This document shows, piece by piece, positions 15,481-20,936 of a stretch of 20,936 bases of DNA. The notes under the pieces were generated by a model. The model worked only from the letters and a program-made list of their open reading frames with translations, did not search any database and was not told the origin of the DNA. A program made the position numbers and the translations under genes. Each line of letters opens with the position of its first letter. Positions within the stretch are counted from its first letter, which is position 1. Source of the DNA: an uncultured Alistipes sp. (GTDB lineage Bacteria > Bacteroidota > Bacteroidia > Bacteroidales > Rikenellaceae); the NCBI GenBank assembly GCA_949840605.1, contig CATKXN010000042.1:1-20936 (forward strand). The letters run 5' to 3'.

Positions 15481-18400
15481 ATGAGAATACAGATCAAACA
15501 TACAGTATTATTGCTCATGGCCCTTGTCGCCCTGCCGTGCGGCGTGGTGACGGCGCAGGAGGCCCCGACTTCCGGTGCCGGAACTGCGAGCGCCAAAGGG
15601 GCCGTTACGGACGCCGCCGGCGAACCGCTTTACCAGGTCGTCATTACCGATCCCGCCGGAAAAATGCTCGGCACGACCGATCTGAACGGCCGTTTCGAAC
15701 TCCGAACGGAAGCCCCGAAACTCTGCTTCCGCACGGTGGGGTACGGCCTTGTCACGATGCCCGCGTCGTCCGATATGCGGGTGACGATGCGCACGGATGC
15801 GTCGCACAGGGACGAACTGCTGGATTACGGATACGGCGTGGTCCGCCGTCGCGGTACGCTCAGCGAGGCGGTCTCGGCCATCCGCGGCGAGCAGCTCGAA
15901 GACGTGCCCAACGCGAGCTTCAGCCAGCTGCTCGAGGGGCAGATACTGGGCCTGGGAACACTTGAATACTCCTCGGACCCGGGAAATGCGGGCGTATATA
16001 AATACGTCCGGGGTATCTCCTCGAACCAGGGGACGCAGCCGCTGTTCGTCGTGGACGGTATCGTCATGCAGGATTACAACGTCGAATACCTGACAGCCGC
16101 CGAGATCGACAACATCGTGCTCCTGAAGGATGCCGCCGCCACGGCTATCTACGGCTTGAAAGGCGCCAACGGCGTGGTCGTCGTCAACACCAAATCGGGG
16201 CTTCCCGGAGCGTTCGACGTGCGGGTCACGGCCGATTTCTCCCTGCAGCAGATCGCCCGCAAACCCGAGAAGACCACCGCTTACGAGTATGCTTCGCTGC
16301 GCAACCAGGCGTGGGCCAACGACGGTTCGGTAGGTGCGGCTCCCTTCTCCGACGACCAGATGGCCCGGATCAGGTCGGGTAACGACCCGCTCTATCCCGA
16401 CAACGACTATTACGACGACTTCGTGCGCAACTTCGGCACGATGGAACGGCTGGGCGTCAGCTTCAGCGGGGGCAGTCAGCGCACGCGCGTGTGGTCGAAC
16501 GTCAACTTCATGAACCAGACCTCGCTCCTGAAGCAGGAGACCGACGAGTATGTGGCCGCGCCCCGCCGTTTCTGGGTGAATTTCCGGGCGAAGATCGACG
16601 TGGACATCTCCAAACACGTCCGCGCGTTCGCCGGTGTGGCCGGTAACGTGCGCAACGACCGTCTCGCGTGGAACGGTTATACCAACGTCGGTATCTACGG
16701 AACGATTTTCTCGCAGCCTCCGACGATGATCGGCCCCACGACCGAAGACGGACGCGTTACGACGACGGAGAACTCCTCCCTGCCGACCTACGGTATTCTG
16801 AACCGCTCGGGTTATACCAAATACACGGGTATGTACGCTTCGACGTACGCCGGCGTGACGGTCGACCTGGATTTCGTCACGCGCGGGCTGAGCGTCACGG
16901 GCAAGCTGGCCTTCCAGTCGAGCAACGACCGTTTCAACTACCTGACGCAGGATTTCAGCCGATACTACTACGACTACACCCGCGGCGATTTCATGCAGCT
17001 GGGCTCCAACATGGACACCAATCTTTCGGGCGGGGTTTCCGGTATGTTTCAGTATGCCATCAGCTACATCGCCCAGCTGGATTACAAGCGGTCGTTCGGA
17101 AGACACGCTGCGGAGGCCCATCTCTATACGTATTACACCAACGAGCAGATGAACGACGTGAACGCGGATTTTCCCGCCGTGGGCCTTCCGCACGACGACC
17201 ACAACACGGGTCTGAATCTCTCGTATGCATACGACGACCGCTATGTGGTCGGCGCGACGTTCGGGCTGACGGCTTCCGACGTATTCTCGCGCAGCAACCG
17301 CTACACCTTCGTGCCGTCCTTTTCGGCGGCCTGGGTGGCTTCGAACGAGGCGTTCCTGCGCGATGTGAAGTGGCTGAGCCTGCTGAAGGTGCGCGCCTCC
17401 TACGGCGAGGTCGCCCTCGATGATTTCGAGGTGGGATACTACCGCTATATGTATATGGATTACATCAAGAAAAACGGCGAAGTCCGCCTGCTGGGCAATC
17501 CCGATCTCGAACCCGAAATCCACAAAACGCAGAATTACGGTCTCGACCTCGGGCTCTGGGACAAGCTGAACCTGACGTTCGACTATTTCAGCCGCCGCAC
17601 CGACAACATGCTTATCGAGAGCGGCAGCCGGGTTCCCGCCTACCAGGGTATTTATGTCGCCAACTACATGAAGGTCAACGAGGGCAGGATGAAGAACAGC
17701 GGTGTCGAACTGGGCATCTCCTATGCGACGGACCTCGGCCGCGGCTGGGGCATACACGCCGGTGTGAACTACACCCATGCGAAGAACGAGGTGATCTATG
17801 CGGGCGAGATGCCTTATCCCGGCGACGGAGCCGGTTACAAGGGCTATGCCTGTTCCCACCGGATCGAGGGCTATCCCCTGGGGCAGGCTTTCGGCTACCT
17901 GGTCGACCGCAGCAACGGCAGCGGATACATCTCGACCGACGAGGAGCTGGCGAAATACACGAAAATGTATTCCGAAATCGGCGTTCCGCGCAAGGGCGAC
18001 CTCATCTACAGGGACGTCAACGGCGACGGGGCGATCAACGAGAAGGATCTGTCGCCCATCGGCAAGGGCACCCTTCCGACCGATTTCACGACCATCCGGG
18101 CGGGTTTCAGCTGGAAAGGGCTGGAGCTGGACCTGATGTTCCAGGGCGTGACGGGCTACTACGGTTCGGTCGGCTACCAGACGGAGCGCGATGCCAGCGG
18201 TATTTACAACGACCTGCACAAGGCCGCCTGGACGCCCGAGCGCTTTGCCGCGGGCGAGAAGATCAAATACCCGGCCCTGAGTTACAACGGAGCCTCCACC
18301 AGCTATGAGAACAGCGATTTCGACATCGTCGACCGTTCGTTCTGGCGGCTGAAAAACGCTTCGCTCTCCTACACGCTTCCGGCGCGGCTGATGCGCCATG

Positions 18401-18552
18401 CGGGTATCAAACGGCTGAAGATCGTGCTGAGCGGACAGAATCTATTCACCGCGTCGGGCCTCGACTCGAAGGTGATCGACCCCGAGACGGGCAGTATGAC
18501 CCAGCTGCCGCCGATGCGCGTGATCAACCTGGGCGTGAAACTCGATTTCTAA
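15481..18552 (+). CDS. susC: SusC-family TonB-dependent outer membrane transporter, second copy, intact
   Basis: 1023-residue TonB-dependent importer. Signal peptide MRIQIKHTVLLLMALVALPC through VTAQ (cleavage near residue 25). A CarboxypepD_reg-like domain (AKGAVTDAAGEPLYQVVI) covers about 37-105, a plug follows (SQLLEGQILGLGTLEY, PLFVVDGIVMQD, LLKDAAATAIYGLKGANGVV), and then a 22-strand-type barrel ending INLGVKLDF. DVNGDGAINEKD at 18013-18048 is a calcium-loop-like motif common near the end of SusC barrels. The usual hydrophobic DEVVVVGYGTQKK box is altered to DELLDYGYGVVRRRG, an odd form of the region that should reach TonB. It differs greatly from the first SusC, so this is not a recent duplication. 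It begins 19 bases after susD and is followed 20 bases later by its own SusD partner. No STN domain is present. Confidence 0.94.
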   Translation: MRIQIKHTVLLLMALVALPCGVVTAQEAPTSGAGTASAKGAVTDAAGEPLYQVVITDPAGKMLGTTDLNGRFELRTEAPKLCFRTVGYGLVTMPASSDMRVTMRTDASHRDELLDYGYGVVRRRGTLSEAVSAIRGEQLEDVPNASFSQLLEGQILGLGTLEYSSDPGNAGVYKYVRGISSNQGTQPLFVVDGIVMQDYNVEYLTAAEIDNIVLLKDAAATAIYGLKGANGVVVVNTKSGLPGAFDVRVTADFSLQQIARKPEKTTAYEYASLRNQAWANDGSVGAAPFSDDQMARIRSGNDPLYPDNDYYDDFVRNFGTMERLGVSFSGGSQRTRVWSNVNFMNQTSLLKQETDEYVAAPRRFWVNFRAKIDVDISKHVRAFAGVAGNVRNDRLAWNGYTNVGIYGTIFSQPPTMIGPTTEDGRVTTTENSSLPTYGILNRSGYTKYTGMYASTYAGVTVDLDFVTRGLSVTGKLAFQSSNDRFNYLTQDFSRYYYDYTRGDFMQLGSNMDTNLSGGVSGMFQYAISYIAQLDYKRSFGRHAAEAHLYTYYTNEQMNDVNADFPAVGLPHDDHNTGLNLSYAYDDRYVVGATFGLTASDVFSRSNRYTFVPSFSAAWVASNEAFLRDVKWLSLLKVRASYGEVALDDFEVGYYRYMYMDYIKKNGEVRLLGNPDLEPEIHKTQNYGLDLGLWDKLNLTFDYFSRRTDNMLIESGSRVPAYQGIYVANYMKVNEGRMKNSGVELGISYATDLGRGWGIHAGVNYTHAKNEVIYAGEMPYPGDGAGYKGYACSHRIEGYPLGQAFGYLVDRSNGSGYISTDEELAKYTKMYSEIGVPRKGDLIYRDVNGDGAINEKDLSPIGKGTLPTDFTTIRAGFSWKGLELDLMFQGVTGYYGSVGYQTERDASGIYNDLHKAAWTPERFAAGEKIKYPALSYNGASTSYENSDFDIVDRSFWRLKNASLSYTLPARLMRHAGIKRLKIVLSGQNLFTASGLDSKVIDPETGSMTQLPPMRVINLGVKLDF

Positions 18553-18572
18553 TCCGAAAACAGCGAATCGTT

Positions 18573-20531
18573 ATGAAAAGAACAAAACATATCCTTTTAT
18601 TGACCCTCTCTGCGGCGGCGCTGCTCTTTGCGGGCGCCGGCTGCCAGAAGGAGATGGACAGCGAGCTCGACGACCGTGCCGGGGATATGCGCAGCATCTA
18701 CGAGCTGCTGGCGCGTGCCTACGACCACCTGAGGGCGTCGTTCTACGTTCCCGTCGAGACGGGACCTGCGGCGGGATTCACCGCCGGAGGCTATATGATG
18801 GCGGCCTTCTGCGACGAAGCGCAGGAGGCGAGCCAGTCGTCGGCCGTTTACGACTGGTACCGGGGCAGCGTTTCCGCCGCGGGCATGCCGCTGTGGTGGA
18901 GCGGCGAATACGCGGGCACGGACCGCTGGTCGGGGCTGTTCAACTGCATCTTCAGCTGCAACGAGGCTCTGAAATACCTGGAAGACCCCACCCTCGAGAC
19001 CGACTACGAGGAGACGCAGCGCAACCAGATGATCGCCCAGGCCTATGCCCTGCGGGCCTACTCCTACCTCCAGCTTATCAAACGCTGGGGCGGCGTTCCC
19101 GTCCTGCGCGAGTCGCCCGGCAAGGACCACGACTATTCGAAGGACAGGCGGGCCAGCTTTGCGCAGTGCGTCGATTTCATCCTCGAGTCGTGCGACAAGG
19201 CGCTTGCCGCGGACGAAGGACTGCAGTGGTCGCAGCGATTGCTCAGCTACTCGAATCCCGAGCTGAGCCGTGCCGCCATCTGGGCCGTCAAGTCGCAGGC
19301 GGCGCTTTATGCCGCAAGCCCGCTGTGGGCCGACGACTGTGCCGGAACCGAAAAGTATACCTGGGCGCGAGCCGCCGAGATCACCAAGCAGGCGCTCGAC
19401 CTCTGCACCGGCCACGGGCTGGCGCTCGTCGGCGACGCTACGGCGTTTCCGGACGAGTCAGGGGTCGGCCTGATCGCTTACGACAAGTTTTTCCTTGCCC
19501 CTTATCCCGGCTCCGGGGGCTGGGACACCGAAACGATCTATCAGCCTTTCAACTTCGGTCAGAAGCGGAGCCTCGTGTGGCAGTATGCGGGCATGCCGAT
19601 CGACGACGGACAGGTGTCGGCCGGAGCCTGCCCCACGCAGGAGATGGTGGACGCCTACGAGGTCCTGAACGCCGACGGTTCCGAATCCACGCCGTTGCTG
19701 GACCTGGCCAATCCCTACCAGGCCGACGGTACGCCGAACATTTCGCAGAAAGCCCGGGATTTCGGCTATGCGGACTGCTCGGACAGGATGTATCTGAACC
19801 GCGATCCGCGCTTCTATGCGACCGTCTATTACGACGGGGTGACGGTGAAGCTCGATAACAGCGAATACGCGGTCGAGACCTTCGTCGGCGGCAACTGCGG
19901 TCTGTCGCTGTCGCCTTTGAGCCGGCGCAACACCTGTACGGGTTACTACCTGCGCAAGTTCAACAATGCCCGGTCGGGCGCCGCCGGCGGTAACAAGGAC
20001 GGTTACATCCGGATGTATCGCCTGGCCGAGCTCTACCTCAATTTCGCCGAGGCGGCTTTCCGGGCCTACGGCAGCGCCGACCGGCAGGCTCCGGCCACCG
20101 AGGTCCTGGAGACGGAGGAAGGCGACGGCGGCGAGATGATCGAGAAGCTCAACACCTACGGAACGCCGATGAGCGCCCGCGAGGCGGTCGACGCCGTGCG
20201 CGCCCGCGTCGGCATGCCGGGTGTGGACGACAGCGGGGAAGCGTTTTGGCTGCGGCTGTGCAACGAGCGCCGTGTGGAGCTGGCTTTCGAGGAGCACCGC
20301 TTCTTCGATGTGCGCCGCTGGACGACGCCCGGCGGAGACCTCTCGAAGACCGACAAGCGCGTGACGGGCATGCGCATCGAAGAATCGGACGGCCGGAAGA
20401 CCTACACCCGTTTCGCGTTCGACCGCCAGAGCTACACCTCCAAATTCCTCAAGTATCCGGTCAGTCTGGACGAGGTGCGCAAGATGCTCAGCCTGACGGG
20501 CGAGAACTGGCAGAACGACGGATGGAACTGA
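18573..20531 (+). CDS. susD: SusD/RagB-family nutrient-binding outer membrane lipoprotein, second copy
   Basis: 652-residue SusD-like lipoprotein pairing with the intact SusC just upstream. The signal peptide ends LLFAGAGC with lipidated Cys at 24, followed by QKEMDSELDD. SusD hallmarks are NCIFSCNEALKYLED, MIAQAYALRAYSYLQLIKRW, GVPVLRE, AIWAVKSQAALYAASPLW, CPTQEMVDAYEVLNADG, YRLAELYLNFAEAAFRAYG and RRVELAFEEHRFFDVRRW, ending LTGENWQNDGWN. An acidic insert (TEVLETEEGDGGEMIEKLN) lies near residue 510-528 in the helical part. The start at 18573 is 20 bases after the susC stop. It shares the SusD fold pattern and VETFVGG block with the first SusD but is otherwise well diverged, suggesting a different ligand or a longer oligosaccharide of the same glycan. 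Confidence 0.95.
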   Translation: MKRTKHILLLTLSAAALLFAGAGCQKEMDSELDDRAGDMRSIYELLARAYDHLRASFYVPVETGPAAGFTAGGYMMAAFCDEAQEASQSSAVYDWYRGSVSAAGMPLWWSGEYAGTDRWSGLFNCIFSCNEALKYLEDPTLETDYEETQRNQMIAQAYALRAYSYLQLIKRWGGVPVLRESPGKDHDYSKDRRASFAQCVDFILESCDKALAADEGLQWSQRLLSYSNPELSRAAIWAVKSQAALYAASPLWADDCAGTEKYTWARAAEITKQALDLCTGHGLALVGDATAFPDESGVGLIAYDKFFLAPYPGSGGWDTETIYQPFNFGQKRSLVWQYAGMPIDDGQVSAGACPTQEMVDAYEVLNADGSESTPLLDLANPYQADGTPNISQKARDFGYADCSDRMYLNRDPRFYATVYYDGVTVKLDNSEYAVETFVGGNCGLSLSPLSRRNTCTGYYLRKFNNARSGAAGGNKDGYIRMYRLAELYLNFAEAAFRAYGSADRQAPATEVLETEEGDGGEMIEKLNTYGTPMSAREAVDAVRARVGMPGVDDSGEAFWLRLCNERRVELAFEEHRFFDVRRWTTPGGDLSKTDKRVTGMRIEESDGRKTYTRFAFDRQSYTSKFLKYPVSLDEVRKMLSLTGENWQNDGWN

Positions 20532-20570
20532 CAAGACAACAGCAATAACCTCAACCAAAAAACAATGATT

Positions 20571-20936
20571 ATGAAAAAGCAATTGAGATTTCTTGCGATG
20601 GCCCTGATGGCCGGCGCAATGTTCACCGCCTGCGGCGGAGATGACAAGGAAGGGCCGGTAGATCCTCCCAAACCGTCCGAGGGAATCGAAGGCGTGACCG
20701 TCGACAGCAAATTGAGCGGGACGGTGAAAGCCGGTTTCGCCGATGCGATCGAGATTATGGGCTCGGGCTTCGACCCGGCTCAGGACTGGGTGTATGTCGG
20801 TTATGAGAAGGACGGCAAAACCGAATACGTGCGTATCACGGACGATGTGCTGACGATCAAGTCGGGCCGCATCTCGTTCGGCGTGGGCATCGATGCCGCG
20901 TTCCTCGACAAGACTTTCAAGGTGTACCTCGACCGG
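20571..20936 (+). CDS. Lipoprotein with IPT/TIG-like domain, probable surface glycan-binding protein, truncated by window edge
   Basis: The first 122 codons are visible. MKKQLRFLAMALMAGAMFTAC gives a lipobox with Cys at 21, followed by Gly-Gly-Asp-Asp-Lys-Glu, which may act as a surface export signal. The next part (VKAGFADAIEIMGSGF, WVYVGYEKDGKTEYVRI, DKTFKVYLDR) has the alternating pattern of an IPT/TIG-like beta domain. An in-frame ATG at 20565 would add Met-Ile; 20571 gives the usual Met-Lys-Lys signal start. The gene lies 39 bases after susD in the position where PULs carry SusE/SusF-like or other surface glycan-binding proteins. The visible domain resembles residues about 205-285 of the lipoprotein at 3488-5386. 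Function is inferred from position. Confidence 0.82.
   Translation, partial: MKKQLRFLAMALMAGAMFTACGGDDKEGPVDPPKPSEGIEGVTVDSKLSGTVKAGFADAIEIMGSGFDPAQDWVYVGYEKDGKTEYVRITDDVLTIKSGRISFGVGIDAAFLDKTFKVYLDR

Noticed and set aside
15508..18399. Open frame of 963 codons on the minus strand
   Set aside because: Antisense of the second susC; same shadow pattern, no recognisable domains.
15481..18552. Recent duplication of the first susCD pair
   Set aside because: The two SusC and two SusD proteins share only family motifs and differ in length and sequence, so they are separate lineages rather than a fresh tandem copy.
1..20936. CRISPR arrays, tRNA or rRNA genes, insertion sequences or transposases
   Set aside because: No regularly spaced repeats, cloverleaf-like segments, transposase motifs or terminal inverted repeats were seen.

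Overview
The window looks like part of a polysaccharide utilisation locus (PUL) from a GC-rich Bacteroidota, most likely Alistipes or another Rikenellaceae. This rests on two SusC/SusD pairs, Bacteroidota-type lipoproteins (a signal peptide whose Cys is followed by Ser-Asp-Asp-Asp), weak ribosome binding sites, and GC-rich genes around an AT-rich control region. The genus is an inference; the phylum is well supported.

Left arm, minus strand, 9409 down to 1. Six closely spaced genes read as one operon: a secreted GH2 beta-mannosidase-like enzyme, a ROK-family sugar kinase, a GmhA-type SIS-domain isomerase, a probably surface-exposed lipoprotein with Ig-like (Big_2) and leucine-rich repeats, and two tandem GH36 (melibiase-type) glycosidases. 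The second GH36 runs off the left edge one residue past its predicted nucleophile. The gaps between genes are 9 to 36 bases and all are multiples of three.

Centre, 9410-10298. An 889-base AT-rich divergent intergenic region holds a perfect 20-bp palindrome with a central CG (10149-10168). Two degenerate copies lie nearer the minus-strand operon. This is the look of a LacI-type operator set controlling both arms. Several stem-loops and two TAnnTTTG-like -7 elements are also present. No regulator gene is in the window.

Right arm, plus strand, 10299 to 20936. Order: susC, susD, susC, susD, then the start of another lipoprotein, with 19-39 base gaps. The first susC is split by a frameshift exactly at a run of ten C (10537-10546). 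A nine-C run would restore a full-length protein of about 1091 residues. This is either a homopolymer sequencing error or a phase-variable switch, and it is the most testable anomaly here.

How it may work: the SusCD complexes and lipoproteins bind and import oligosaccharides. The GH36 and GH2 enzymes trim alpha-galactosyl-type and beta-mannosyl-type linkages. The ROK kinase phosphorylates a released sugar, and the SIS isomerase turns the aldose phosphate into a ketose phosphate. The isomerase keeps the heptose-phosphate isomerase residues, so a heptose or another unusual sugar is a possible substrate; that is a hypothesis. No endo-acting glycanase, ECF sigma/anti-sigma pair or hybrid two-component sensor is seen.
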